From contig DETG01000095.1 of NCBI GenBank assembly GCA_002361535.1, forward strand, positions 1-22,612: DNA of 22,612 bases, in the 5' to 3' direction. The position numbers were made by a program, and so were the translations under genes. Below are positions 9,401 through 17,480 of the stretch, in pieces. Position 1 is the stretch's first letter. Every line of letters begins with the position of its first letter. The notes under the pieces are model-generated. The model was not told the DNA's origin, made no database searches, and saw nothing but the letters and a program-made list of their open reading frames with translations. Origin of the DNA: Prevotella sp. UBA3294. GTDB lineage: Bacteria > Bacteroidota > Bacteroidia > Bacteroidales > Bacteroidaceae.

Positions 9401-11668
9401 CAATGTCAGTCCTACCTGTTCACCCATGTTGATTTCGTTCTTGGCCAGTCTGATGCTTTCAAAGGCACCGTCGGGTAGGGTCCGGTCAGAGATGAGCAGC
9501 CAGCAGGATCCCGTACTGAAGTTGGGAGCCCGCGCTATGACGCTCACGGTACGATCGCCTTCTTCCAGTTCGTTACCTAATGCCTTGAAAGGAACTTCAA
9601 CACTGGATCTGCCCGCAGGAATCGTCACTGAATTGCTGAAACTAACATCCGTAGCATCGCTCTCAAGCGTTACCGTCAGGGCATTGGCGGTGTCGGTGTT
9701 TCGTGAGATAATCAGGTTACATCCTGTTTCGTCTCCTTCAAGAATGGTGGGCTTGCTGGTAGTCAGCGTCAGTGTAGGACCATCGTCATCGGTGATCGTT
9801 ATACTGTCAGTCACCACCGACTGGCGGTCACCGATAGAAGAACAGTTACAGTCGGTGATATAGACGGCGGCACGGATATGTACCAGTCGGTCACCATCCA
9901 TTGTGGCATTATCGCGCACACCCAAAGGGAAGTTCACCGTTGTGGTACCTGCGGGCATGGTGATGGTTTGTACACTATAGTAGATGTCGTTGTTCCCGTC
10001 GTCGGTCAGCTTGATGGTGATCTTATTATCGGTTACCTCACTGCGGGTGATGGTGCCATAGATAGCCTGCGGTCCGCCAGCCTCGCTCACGGTCTTGGGT
10101 GTGAGTGTCATCTGGATGGCCGGCATGTCATCATCATGGAGCATGAATAAGACCTCGCCGGTAGTGTGATGTTCGGCTGTACCACTCAGTCTGATGGAGA
10201 GATCATTGGCAGGATTCTTATCTTGGATAACCGGGATATTGATCGTTGCCGATGTGGCTCCTTCCTCAAAGACCACCCGTTGTGGCAGTTTGAAGCGTTT
10301 CTTCTCCTCGATGTTCAGATAGACAGCGAGTTGTCCAGGATAGTAACGCTGAGGAACGCTCACCGTCAGTTGTATGGTTTCCCCTTCGGTGTAGTCTGAC
10401 TTGTCGGTGGTGAAGGTGAGCGGAATCAGGTCATTCTCCTCGATGCGCACACTGTCGATGACGGTTTCATAGCCATTGTTCTTGTCATTGTTGACAATCA
10501 CAGCTACCATTTCATCGACATTGATATCTTCGTTGTCAACAGCATAGACATAGAATCCCACGCGGTTGGAGTTACGTCCGAAGGTGATGTTGCCATTGTC
10601 TGAGAAACGGATACGTGTGGTGTTTCCACTTTTATCGGAGGAAATGGCCTTGAACGTCTGACTCTCGCTGGTGTCGCCTGTACGCCGGAGTTCACAATAG
10701 TAGCCGCCGGTACTGTTCTCAGAAATCGCATTCTTATTGACCGTCAGGAGGAGCTGCTTCCCCACTCGGAGATTATATCCGCTGGTATAGGCAGTATTGT
10801 TACCTTGTTGCAGGGGAATTTCACCACAGTCGGCTGCAGGGATCAGCTGTACTACAGGACGACAGTTACCGCTGATGCCCGGTATATCAGAGAGTGTGGC
10901 CGTGAAGCTACGGTCTGCTGAGGCCCCCACGGCGAGTGTTCCTTCGAAGGCGGTAGTCCCAACGAGCACACGGGTGCCCTGTTCATTCTCAAGGAACAGC
11001 TTCTCGGTCCAACCTGCTTCGGTAGCCAAATCTCCGATGTTGTCCACAGCCCATGTAAAATCAATGTTATCACCAGGATTGACCAGTGTCTTGTTGACCG
11101 TCACATTCTTTGGAACGATATCAGGACGCGGTATGGTCTCGATAGTGAGAAGGCCATTGGTCTGGTTTGTCTTGATGTTTGTTCCGAGTCTATCGGAAAG
11201 GATCGTCTTGTCGTTCACCAGATAGATAGGCAGCTGAACACCGTTCTGCAGGGTGTTGGGCAGTGTCAACTCCATGTTGAGAAGTTCACCCTGGCTACCG
11301 CTGATCTTCTGGTTCTCGGCATTGAAGATGATGATACGGTAGCGGCGGTAGTTAATTGAGCCAACGCCCTCCACGTTGTACCACTGGTTTCCCATGTCAC
11401 GCACAGACATCTGATGGCTGGGGGCACGTAGCTTAGAGAGCGTGATGTTGAAATCATCACCCGTCTTGTTAATCTCATAGGGCACATCAATCTCGAACTG
11501 CACACCCACGATATCGTTGCTGTTGTTGAGTTCCACAGGCAGCGATAAGGTCTTCCCTGCTGGATAGGTGATGTCAGGGATACGCAGAATATTGGTATTG
11601 GTCTGCGCCTGCACACCTGTCATGATGCAGCACAGGACAAACGCCCAGAAATATCTCCATTCTTTCAT
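3494..11668 (-). CDS. Giant multidomain exported surface protein (2724 aa)
   Basis: An exported mosaic protein. Residues 1-22 form a signal peptide ending VQA|Q. Residues 25-175 look cohesin-like (GKTLSLPVELNN, VGVQFEIDVP, GLLTIE). Then come a CARDB-like domain (about 178-300), four Calx-beta-like modules (about 300-733, several ending in DDD or DDDGP), a second CARDB-like domain (about 733-840), Ig-like modules and a carboxypeptidase-regulatory-like domain (about 1154-1237). A cysteine- and glycine-rich linker (about 1370-1443) and a helical region (about 1568-1750) follow. More beta domains come next, including an Ig-like Big_5 type (about 2198-2293) and a bacterial-repeat type (about 2308-2409). 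The tail (2676-2724, DVYDMKGQ...GIYIMNGQKYFVKRK) resembles a type IX secretion signal. Arg clusters sit at 1366-1368, 1551-1555 and 2374-2376. It starts 18 bp after the leucine-rich-repeat gene and is co-transcribed. Likely an adhesin or matrix protein; no catalytic site recognised. Confidence 0.88.
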   Translation of the reverse strand: MKEWRYFWAFVLCCIMTGVQAQTNTNILRIPDITYPAGKTLSLPVELNNSNDIVGVQFEIDVPYEINKTGDDFNITLSKLRAPSHQMSVRDMGNQWYNVEGVGSINYRRYRIIIFNAENQKISGSQGELLNMELTLPNTLQNGVQLPIYLVNDKTILSDRLGTNIKTNQTNGLLTIETIPRPDIVPKNVTVNKTLVNPGDNIDFTWAVDNIGDLATEAGWTEKLFLENEQGTRVLVGTTAFEGTLAVGASADRSFTATLSDIPGISGNCRPVVQLIPAADCGEIPLQQGNNTAYTSGYNLRVGKQLLLTVNKNAISENSTGGYYCELRRTGDTSESQTFKAISSDKSGNTTRIRFSDNGNITFGRNSNRVGFYVYAVDNEDINVDEMVAVIVNNDKNNGYETVIDSVRIEENDLIPLTFTTDKSDYTEGETIQLTVSVPQRYYPGQLAVYLNIEEKKRFKLPQRVVFEEGATSATINIPVIQDKNPANDLSIRLSGTAEHHTTGEVLFMLHDDDMPAIQMTLTPKTVSEAGGPQAIYGTITRSEVTDNKITIKLTDDGNNDIYYSVQTITMPAGTTTVNFPLGVRDNATMDGDRLVHIRAAVYITDCNCSSIGDRQSVVTDSITITDDDGPTLTLTTSKPTILEGDETGCNLIISRNTDTANALTVTLESDATDVSFSNSVTIPAGRSSVEVPFKALGNELEEGDRTVSVIARAPNFSTGSCWLLISDRTLPDGAFESIRLAKNEINMGEQVGLTLNVKNIGAAELPAGTAIKVWKNGTEWTSYTTSESIAKGATKTFTLTPPAIDVPGVYTISAVINPDAKLSELMTVNNTSESVSLNVTSLFSFTAQTDKNIYNEGDSVLITGSSTAINGTTSVHPAEIYVVYHDSRTAIPVTTDASGSFSAKYGIPAGYKGSFSVGACNPGENLSDALGSFEVYGMERAETNYVSHDLYKGEAKSYSIPLRNVTSVPLHNIRATFTGDTDNYDISVTPIATLPANGVAALEYTITGRYLTKGRNYEQIQFVLSSDEGATLSVNTWSYTTQRSAELVLSETNIRTNVSNTTPRNYPLILTNRGEGATGKISIDLPTGLGKLITLTTPAELPSMEQGDSTTVILRLNAEGLDVNLEQSGAFAINCENGNGVRVNFNLKTVSENKGTLRVRVRDEATIYGDKDGNKPYVAGATVNLKDYNTGANLQTGTSDTDGYATFEDISEGYYQVYVTAAKHDSYRQNVVVSPSTITDHMATISYQAVSMNWDVVETEVEDEYDIVTTVTFETQVPVPVIIMTLPDSIYLEEIGYGKSVMFNVVLRNEGLIAAQNTNLQLPEVEGFTFTPLVEFEGVVVGAQQSYVIPVRVTRNADSQSQQARRRASSSSGVPCSGSASANFEWPCGSDHKHAYIAQTVNFIRKHADGTSPCGGSGGSWGGSGGDGNGFGGMGGNGYQRLQFKEYRVNQGIIDMLCAISNFIPKIPGGDKIGDIDEYVDIATGGDSWTDKTKKVIKKLVKDNNPKKLLKDWVDDVTGDFQDAWNGGWGIGTIWNDVMNGKYDSPSGTRRTRRAANTPSVTSEPVHDAAYFADLYKDFPNNSYLRSYLMKMAPYTMRVSSFLDLDEQVLANAHEATLKQTEAFHQKVDDFTNLINSLESNPEQLVSLVNSNWNEPSTITDPLTGGALNVLSYCYNSSENFYDFSFRKYLRCWINTFHPEYSDGTETFNMEKMSEIINRIDSCRNDMIMKGFDSWESLYASANQDLLDFYENKGTGSCASVKLEIDQKLVMTRQAFRGTLTINNSLDDDLTDIELNVLVKDLLNKEATRHEFQINFESIEGFEGGVEGPWRLGPRATGTATILFIPTKYAAPDSLTTWSFGGTIYFTDADGVVQVRELMPVSLQVKPSPELDLTYFMQRDIYGDNPLTKDVIEPIVPAEFTVLIHNKGKGDATNIRMFTNQPKIVENEKGLLVDFNIISSQLNGGDLTLALDSTIATQFGDIPAGQSSYATWGLTSSLLGHFNSYDVKVNHVTSYGNPDLSLINKATIHELIHSVNVPNGEEKPLRGWAVNDGLTTSTSEYPDRLYKSDGTYEPIEAFVGQTVVRWIEGFKFRITIHAAHEKKEATSLWAYTNMTDPTMGNGGLIAARMMDPATGSWADVDLANFWQTQYTMVDGTDPLRDDKLHMVVPLANCPAGEAGQDYIFEVEFEPSPVNPLEVESIKTVPQGNDIAVDVLDELTVTFNKPIDPTTFDRTDVLLRYEGEKQTSDITITPASDDNTTYKLNMSDVSRNGFYVLQVKTDDILDHENFTGKNGRQVSWLLFKGGLVPYNVAPWPSIQEGNVATSEDANSGSTNYGTTVSMTATPEEGYEFSYWGITDNNFDEVTAPTPSLARRRAAGTQIPESQIERFSDENPVNVEMNKVYNLRAVFKPKKFKITVDYDMAGGTFNLATGIYEYGTEFDLKALVGEGYAYEGIVSKGELVTANTLHYRVTGNDEIKVNFRSLAPDRVVLRETVDYEPVAIDHANVTLQRTFQKGLWNTLCVPCSIPDPEAVFGEGTQVAELTGYAGGKMSFTTVDEMLPNVPYIIKVGTIENNSDIVTKDSRLAVYRINGTSVETPASGVPGVTMSGVTFYGTYSNTTVPVNAGYYQFPGREIVHVTSSKDASIGRFRGYFNVGPGQPSAIYISVDGVDGIATDIELPVLLTVTDDVYDMKGQLVLRAGQPLNLPTGIYIMNGQKYFVKRK

Positions 11669-11686
11669 AGTGCTATCGTATTTTTG

Positions 11687-14600
11687 TTATTTTTTGATCT
11701 TGAATTGCTCGTTGCCAATTTGGATGATATAAGTTCCTGCTGGCAGACGTTCGAGTTGCTGCTGTACAGAACCGGAGCCTACCCGCTGTCCGTCGGTTGT
11801 AAAGATCATCCCTTCTGCATCGGCAGGCAGTTGGCTACCGCTGATGCCAGTAGCAATAACCTCGATGACAGTGTTGAGATATTGAGCTTCCGGATCAGCC
11901 ATCCTCACATCGGTAACGGCAGATCCTGCGGGTAATCCTTTCAATAGGGCATGACAGCCTTGTGGCAGGTACTGTCCGTCAAAGCTGCAGATAATGATCT
12001 TCACACCACCTGGCACGTTATGTGCGCTGATTGAGAATCCCTTGGGTAGCCCTGTTCCTCTGACAATGTCCGATTCGCGTGCTCCAACGATCGTGAACTG
12101 CAGGGCAGCCACATGGTCGTTGTTGTTCAGCAGGAGTGCCCCGTTGTCCAAGACAACAGTATTGTTAGGCACAAGCATCGTTGCCCCACTACGTGTGGAA
12201 CGAGCCAGTGCGGGCGACGAACCTGTCTGCTCAAGGATATGGTTGATGTTCAGCACTGCATCGCGGATGTCAATCACTTTGTCAAGGTTCTCGTCGGCAG
12301 CCGAATAGTTGAAGGTTGAACCATTGGGCTTACTGTCGTTCATGGCGAAATAGATCACGTTCTGCAGGTCGGCCACATCCACATCGCTGTCACCATTGAT
12401 GTCACCATCGGTCCAGTCGAAGACGAAGATGGTGGGATTGTAACTGGTCGGACGGTAGTTGTTATAGCTATCCATCGACATGGCTACGGGCACTCCCTTA
12501 GGTGCTTCGAAGTATTCGCCGCTCTGCGTGGAGAGATTCCACTGAGCTGTGGCATTAGCACGGCGCAGGGCTACACGTCCCCTACTGATACCGTTATTGG
12601 TATTGGGATAGATATAGTAAAGATAGTTGTCGTTCAGGTTATAGTCCTGGTTGTCGTGACGGTAGGACTGCAGTGTGTTGAACGCAAAGTCGAAAGGTTC
12701 TCCGAGTGTCACCTCGATGGCTGGTTGTTGGGTTGTCACCACAGGCACCTTGGTGTGATAGTCGAGGAACTGTGAGCCATACTGGAAATTAGAAAGAGTG
12801 AGTTTCTCTTCCGAGATAGGCTCTGAGATGGCAGTCAGACGGTTGTAGGCCACGTAGAGTTTCGTTACGTTAGGCAGCTTCGAGGCAAAGGGATAGAGAT
12901 CGCCTGTGAACTGGTTACCCGTGAGGTTCACCTCGTTCAGTTTTGCGTTGACGAAATTCTCTGGTAACAACGTACCAAGGTCACCGTCAATCTGGTTATC
13001 TGAGATGTTCAGTGTCTGCAGGCGCACCAGGGTGAACACCTCATGACTGAGTGTTCCTTTCAGTCCTTGTGCCGACAGGTCGATAGAGGAGATATAATCG
13101 CCGTCGAAAGTAACACCATACCACTTACCCACGGAGCGATGGTTATTGGTGAGGTCCCAAGGTTGATTCCAATTGGCACCGTCAAGTTGCTGGTAGAGGG
13201 CTTGCATCACGGCGAAGTCTTCTTCTGCTAATACGTCGCCTGTATAGAATGTCTCGATGCTCCCGAAGTCTTTCCACACGTTGGCGACCTGATACTGACT
13301 CAGTGCATCTTCAGGCACCTGCAGCGTACATTCTGTGTAGTAAGGAGCATACGAGCTGTTGATGCCCGGAGGTGTTCCGGCAAAGACACGCAGTGTTCTC
13401 AGGTTGCTGCAACCATAGAAGTAGCTGAAATCGGAAACCTGTGTATAGCTCATGTTGCGACCCATGTAGGCTGCGGTGAGCTGCATACAGTTCTGGAATA
13501 CGCGTTCCTGCATGGTGGTCACGCTGTTGGGAATGCGTACGACGGTGAGTGCCGTGCCCTCGAAGGCATAGCGTCCGATGGTGGTCACCGTCTCGGGGAT
13601 GTCGATGCTTGTCAGTCCTGACATGAGGAAAGCACGTTCACCAATCTCTGTAAGTGATGCTGGCAGGCTGATGTTGGTGAGCGATGTGCACTTACCGAAT
13701 GTCCAGCCTGGGAGGGTTGTGAGCCCATTGGGCAGGTTTGCCAATGCCAGTTTGTCACATTCGTAGAACATGTCTGTTCCGAATGTGGTGGGAACAGCGG
13801 TGAAGGTGATGGCGGTGAGGCCCGACCCTCTGAAAGCATCGTTACCCATGCTGGTCAGTGTGGCGGGCAAGGTGAGCGTGGTGAGAGCCTTACAATTGCT
13901 GAATGCCGAACTGCCTATGGTCTGCAGGTTGGCAGGCAGAGCGGTGAGAGCCAGTGATGTGCAGTCGAAGAAAGCATCATATCGTATCTCGGTGATGTTG
14001 TCGTTGAGTGTAAGGGTGGTCAGCATCGGACAGCCGCGGAAGGCACTCTCGCGAATGGTCGTGATGCCGCTTGGTATAGTGACTTCAGTGAGCACCGGAC
14101 AGTCACGGACGAAACTGTTAGGCACATAGCTGATGCCTGTGGGTACGTTGATGCTCGTCAGGTGTTGGCAGTAGGCGAAGGCGTTGTAGCCTATCTCTGT
14201 GATGCTGTTGGGAAGTGTGACGGTCTGAAATGCCGTGTTTCTGAACGCTTCGTTACCAAGGGTGGTCAGTGTTGACTGGTTGTAGTTGCACTCACTGAGC
14301 ACTTTACAGTTCCCGAAGGCAAGATTACCGATAGAGGTGGTACCTTCGGCGAGTGTCACACGCTCCAGGTTGTCACATTGATAGAACAGTTGTTCGGGCA
14401 CTGCCGTGATGGCTGCGGGCAACGTCATCTCGGTGATAGCGTCGCAGTCTTGGAAAGCAAATCTGCCCAATGTAGTGAGTGATGAGGGCAGCTGGTTGAA
14501 CACAGCGATGTAGTTTTCTTTGAAGGCCCAGTCGCCAATGCTCTTCAGTCCTTGGTTAAACGTCACCGAAGGGATTACATAGCAGTGGTTGAACGCATCG

Positions 14601-17284
14601 GGTCCAATGGATTCCAGTCCATCAGGGAATGTCAGTGCCGTAGCTAACAGATGGTCTTGATAGAAAGCCTGTTCCCCTATGGTCGTCAGCGAGGCTGGAA
14701 GATTGAACGTTGTCAGCATGTCGCACTCACTGAAAGCGTATGCTCCGATGATGGTCACACCATCGGGCAGAATGACTGTCTCTAACTGATTACAGTTGTA
14801 GCACATCGATTCGGGGATAACGGTGATCGAGGAAGGCAGGGTGATTGATGTGATGCCCGTTTCCCGGAAAGCCTCTTTACCGATGCTCATCGGAGCGGTA
14901 GGCAGTGTCAGGTCGGTGAGATTCGTACAATTGTAAACGGCATATTCGTTGATAGTCGTAGCAGAGGCAGGGAGCACGAGGCGCTTCAGCTGTCTCATGT
15001 TGTAGAACATGTAGTTCCCCACCACGTTCAGTTCAGTGTTGAAACTGCCTTTATAGTTGTCAATGGTCGGTGTGGTGGTATTATAACTCCAGGCATGGTA
15101 GCTGTCACCGCCGTTCACGATCTGGGCTTCGCCGAGATCGAGTTCGTTGAGAACCGTCATATAGTGATGGATATAGTCGATGTCGCTACCGTTGATGGGT
15201 CCGCTCACCTTCAGTTTCATCACATTCATCACGTTGCCTTGCTGTTCCACCTTCTCTTGCAACTGTCCGCCACCCGTGGTGGTCACGATGAAGTCGGTGG
15301 TGCTACCTAATTCAACGATGCGGTATTGGTTCATCGTTGAATGATTTAAATAGGTAGTCAGATTGGCAGAAGGCACAAAGATGATTATATCACTGTTTGC
15401 ATTGAACCCGGAGGGCACCGTGGCTCCCATGAAGGTGATGCTGTTCAGTGTGTCGTAGTTGAAGGGATTGGAGCCAAAACTGGTCAGCGCGGTGCCAAAA
15501 GTGATGTCGTGTAGTGCAGTGCAATGAGCAAAAGCATATCCACCCACCGTTGTCACACCGTTGCCAATGGTGGCAGTGGTCATGTGCTCATTGTTCTGGA
15601 AAGCTGAATAGCCGATGGAGGTGACACTGTTGGGAATATCAATCGAGAGCAAATCGCATGAGTAAAAGGCATATTCGCCAATGGTCTGCAGCTGGTTGTT
15701 GAAGGTCACCGACTGGAGTGTGGTGTTGCCTTGGAAGGCACTGTTGCCTATCGAGGTGACGCTTTCTCCCAGTGTGAGACTCGTCAGTCGGGCATTCCTA
15801 AATGCTTCATTCCCAATGGTCTCCACATGCGCTCCGAGCACCAGTTCGGTGAGTGTCTGACGGCCTGAGTAGAAACTGTTCGGGATCGTCTCCATGTCCA
15901 GTTCCATGTGCTGGATGTTGTCGGTGTAGCCAAAGCAACTGCTACCCCATGATGACAAACTGGCGGAACGGATCACCAGCGATGTCAGATTCCCACAATA
16001 GTTAAACGCCCATCCTCCCACTGTGGTCACACCCGTGCCGATGGTGACGGAAGCAAGGTTGGGGCAGTTATAGAACGCGCTGCTGCCGATGGAGGTGATG
16101 GTGTTGGGAATGGTGACAGCGGTGAGCCCTGTCGATCGGAAACAGTTGTCAGGGATGGCGGTCAGCTTGCTATTGAAGGCCACCGATTGGAGTGATGTGT
16201 TATCTTGGAAGGCACCGGCACCTATCGAGGTGACGTTTTCTCCCAGTGTGAGACTCGTCAGTCGGGCATTCTTAAATGCTTCACTTCCAATGGTCTCCAC
16301 ATGTGTCCCGAGTACCAGCTCGGTGAGTGCCTGACGGGCGTAGAAACTGTTCGGGATCGTCTTCATGTCCAGTTCCATGTGCTGGATGTTGTCGGTATAG
16401 GAGAAGCAACTGCTACCCCACGATGACAAATCAGCGGAACGGATCACCATCGAAGTCAGACTCCCACAGTAGCTAAACGCATATCCTCCCACCGTGGTCA
16501 CACCCGTGCCGATGGTGACGGAAGCAAGGTTGGAGCAATTATAGAACGCGCTGCTGCCGATGGAGGTGATGGTGTTGGGGATGGTGACAGAGGTGAGCCC
16601 TGTATGATTGAAACAATTGTCAGGGATGGCGGTCAGCTTGGTGTTAAAGGTCACCGACTGGAGTGAGACGTTGTCTTGGAAGGCACTGTTGCCTATCGAG
16701 GTGACATTTTCTCCAAGTGTGAGACTTTCCAGACCGGCATTCTGGAAGGCGCTATTCCCTATGGCCTCCACATTCGCTCCGAGTACCAGTTCGGTCAGTG
16801 CCTGATGATTGTAGAAGTTGTTCGGAATCGTCTTCATGTCCAATTCCATGTGCTGGATGTTGTCTGTGTAGGAGAAGCAGTTGCTACCCCACGTCACTTC
16901 AGTAGCGCTGACAATGAAAGACGTGAGCTTGGTACAATAGTAGAAAGCATAGTCGCCAACGGAGGTGATATGGGATGGGATGACCACCGACACCAGGTTG
17001 TCTCGATTTGAGAGGGAACCGCCCACGGCTGTCACTTGATGTGTGTTGCCACTACCATCGGTCACTTCGTCTGCAATGATGATACGGCCTGCCTTCGCAG
17101 CGTCCGCACTATAGCTGTCCACACCCGTGAAGGTGGCATTGCCTGTTGCTTCGGTATAGCTATAGATGAGCTGGTTGCCGTTGGCATCTGCCACTATCAC
17201 GGTGTCGGCCAAGGCGGCGTTCCATGCACACCCGAAGCACAAAAGCAAGAGGCTGCGGAAAATGTTGTTCACTTTTTTCTTCAT
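11687..17284 (-). CDS. BspA-like leucine-rich repeat surface protein with dockerin-like segment
   Basis: The start is set at 17284, giving 1865 aa, because the next residues (MKKKVNNIFRSLLLLCFGCAWNAALA|D) form a clean signal peptide; an in-frame ATG at 17317 would add 11 residues before it. Residues of about 60-1340 are BspA/LRR_5-type repeats of about 23 aa (TSIGNSAFQ..., LTSLTL...). They are broken near 630-740 by a non-repeat insert (GGQLQEKV, VLNELDLGEAQI). About 1360-1485 is a short classical LRR with its cap (ANWNQPWDLTNNHRSVGKW, LNISDNQIDGDL). About 1625-1685 is dockerin-like: DINGDSDVDVADLQNVI and a second DENLDKVIDIRDAV. A cohesin-like beta domain follows, then a type IX-like tail (LPAGTYIIQIGNEQFKIKK). 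BspA-family proteins of oral Bacteroidales bind host matrix and other bacteria; that role is inferred here. It is the first gene of an operon with the giant protein. Confidence 0.9.
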   Translation of the reverse strand: MKKKVNNIFRSLLLLCFGCAWNAALADTVIVADANGNQLIYSYTEATGNATFTGVDSYSADAAKAGRIIIADEVTDGSGNTHQVTAVGGSLSNRDNLVSVVIPSHITSVGDYAFYYCTKLTSFIVSATEVTWGSNCFSYTDNIQHMELDMKTIPNNFYNHQALTELVLGANVEAIGNSAFQNAGLESLTLGENVTSIGNSAFQDNVSLQSVTFNTKLTAIPDNCFNHTGLTSVTIPNTITSIGSSAFYNCSNLASVTIGTGVTTVGGYAFSYCGSLTSMVIRSADLSSWGSSCFSYTDNIQHMELDMKTIPNSFYARQALTELVLGTHVETIGSEAFKNARLTSLTLGENVTSIGAGAFQDNTSLQSVAFNSKLTAIPDNCFRSTGLTAVTIPNTITSIGSSAFYNCPNLASVTIGTGVTTVGGWAFNYCGNLTSLVIRSASLSSWGSSCFGYTDNIQHMELDMETIPNSFYSGRQTLTELVLGAHVETIGNEAFRNARLTSLTLGESVTSIGNSAFQGNTTLQSVTFNNQLQTIGEYAFYSCDLLSIDIPNSVTSIGYSAFQNNEHMTTATIGNGVTTVGGYAFAHCTALHDITFGTALTSFGSNPFNYDTLNSITFMGATVPSGFNANSDIIIFVPSANLTTYLNHSTMNQYRIVELGSTTDFIVTTTGGGQLQEKVEQQGNVMNVMKLKVSGPINGSDIDYIHHYMTVLNELDLGEAQIVNGGDSYHAWSYNTTTPTIDNYKGSFNTELNVVGNYMFYNMRQLKRLVLPASATTINEYAVYNCTNLTDLTLPTAPMSIGKEAFRETGITSITLPSSITVIPESMCYNCNQLETVILPDGVTIIGAYAFSECDMLTTFNLPASLTTIGEQAFYQDHLLATALTFPDGLESIGPDAFNHCYVIPSVTFNQGLKSIGDWAFKENYIAVFNQLPSSLTTLGRFAFQDCDAITEMTLPAAITAVPEQLFYQCDNLERVTLAEGTTSIGNLAFGNCKVLSECNYNQSTLTTLGNEAFRNTAFQTVTLPNSITEIGYNAFAYCQHLTSINVPTGISYVPNSFVRDCPVLTEVTIPSGITTIRESAFRGCPMLTTLTLNDNITEIRYDAFFDCTSLALTALPANLQTIGSSAFSNCKALTTLTLPATLTSMGNDAFRGSGLTAITFTAVPTTFGTDMFYECDKLALANLPNGLTTLPGWTFGKCTSLTNISLPASLTEIGERAFLMSGLTSIDIPETVTTIGRYAFEGTALTVVRIPNSVTTMQERVFQNCMQLTAAYMGRNMSYTQVSDFSYFYGCSNLRTLRVFAGTPPGINSSYAPYYTECTLQVPEDALSQYQVANVWKDFGSIETFYTGDVLAEEDFAVMQALYQQLDGANWNQPWDLTNNHRSVGKWYGVTFDGDYISSIDLSAQGLKGTLSHEVFTLVRLQTLNISDNQIDGDLGTLLPENFVNAKLNEVNLTGNQFTGDLYPFASKLPNVTKLYVAYNRLTAISEPISEEKLTLSNFQYGSQFLDYHTKVPVVTTQQPAIEVTLGEPFDFAFNTLQSYRHDNQDYNLNDNYLYYIYPNTNNGISRGRVALRRANATAQWNLSTQSGEYFEAPKGVPVAMSMDSYNNYRPTSYNPTIFVFDWTDGDINGDSDVDVADLQNVIYFAMNDSKPNGSTFNYSAADENLDKVIDIRDAVLNINHILEQTGSSPALARSTRSGATMLVPNNTVVLDNGALLLNNNDHVAALQFTIVGARESDIVRGTGLPKGFSISAHNVPGGVKIIICSFDGQYLPQGCHALLKGLPAGSAVTDVRMADPEAQYLNTVIEVIATGISGSQLPADAEGMIFTTDGQRVGSGSVQQQLERLPAGTYIIQIGNEQFKIKK
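15690..16849 (-). repeat. Tandem 471-bp duplication inside the leucine-rich repeat gene
   Basis: A 157-codon block beginning MELDMKTIPN starts at 16849, 16378 and 15907, exactly 471 bp apart each time. The first two units are nearly identical along their length. The third matches for about 70 codons (to near 15690) and then diverges. The DNA itself is highly similar, which points to recent in-frame duplication by recombination and gives a site where the protein could lose or gain blocks. Confidence 0.9.
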
Positions 17285-17348
17285 ATCTGTATTCGTTATG
17301 TTTTTATATTTTGTCATGAAGTTTTATCATTTGGTAAAGACCTATGTG

Positions 17349-17356
17349 CAAAAATA
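17349..17356 (-). promoter_or_regulatory. Candidate -7 box of the surface-protein operon
   Basis: Read leftward the sequence is TATTTTTG followed by CA, matching TAnnTTTG. It would start transcription near 17342, about 58 bases before the ATG at 17284. No TTTG lies at the expected -33 distance; such a weak promoter would fit a need for an activator. Confidence 0.45.
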
Positions 17357-17379
17357 ATTAAAAAGAAGGATCCCTCTAT

Positions 17380-17428
17380 ATTATATAATGACTATTTTCT
17401 CTCAAAATCGGAATTTCATTCTTTTGAG
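17380..17428. promoter_or_regulatory. Candidate operator sites between divergent genes
   Basis: Two symmetric sequences lie in the gap between the leucine-rich-repeat gene and the AraC-type regulator. One is the palindrome ATTATATAAT (17380-17389). The other is CTCAAAA (17401-17407) paired with TTTTGAG (17422-17428) across 14 bases. They lie upstream of both candidate promoters. Short A/T-rich palindromes arise often by chance, so this is tentative. Confidence 0.3.
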
Positions 17429-17452
17429 AGGCCGTTTTCAAAATATATTACT

Positions 17453-17460
17453 TATCTTTG
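17453..17460 (+). promoter_or_regulatory. -7 box of the membrane AraC-type regulator gene
   Basis: TATCTTTG matches the Bacteroidetes -7 consensus; the -33 region is poor. Transcription would begin near 17467. That excludes the upstream in-frame ATG at 17388 and supports the start at 17481. Confidence 0.6.
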
Positions 17461-17480
17461 CCGAAGTAAATAAGGAAAAT

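Noticed and set aside
17285..17317. Upstream ATG (17317) as start of the leucine-rich-repeat gene
   Set aside because: It would put 11 polar residues before a signal peptide that is well formed from 17284.
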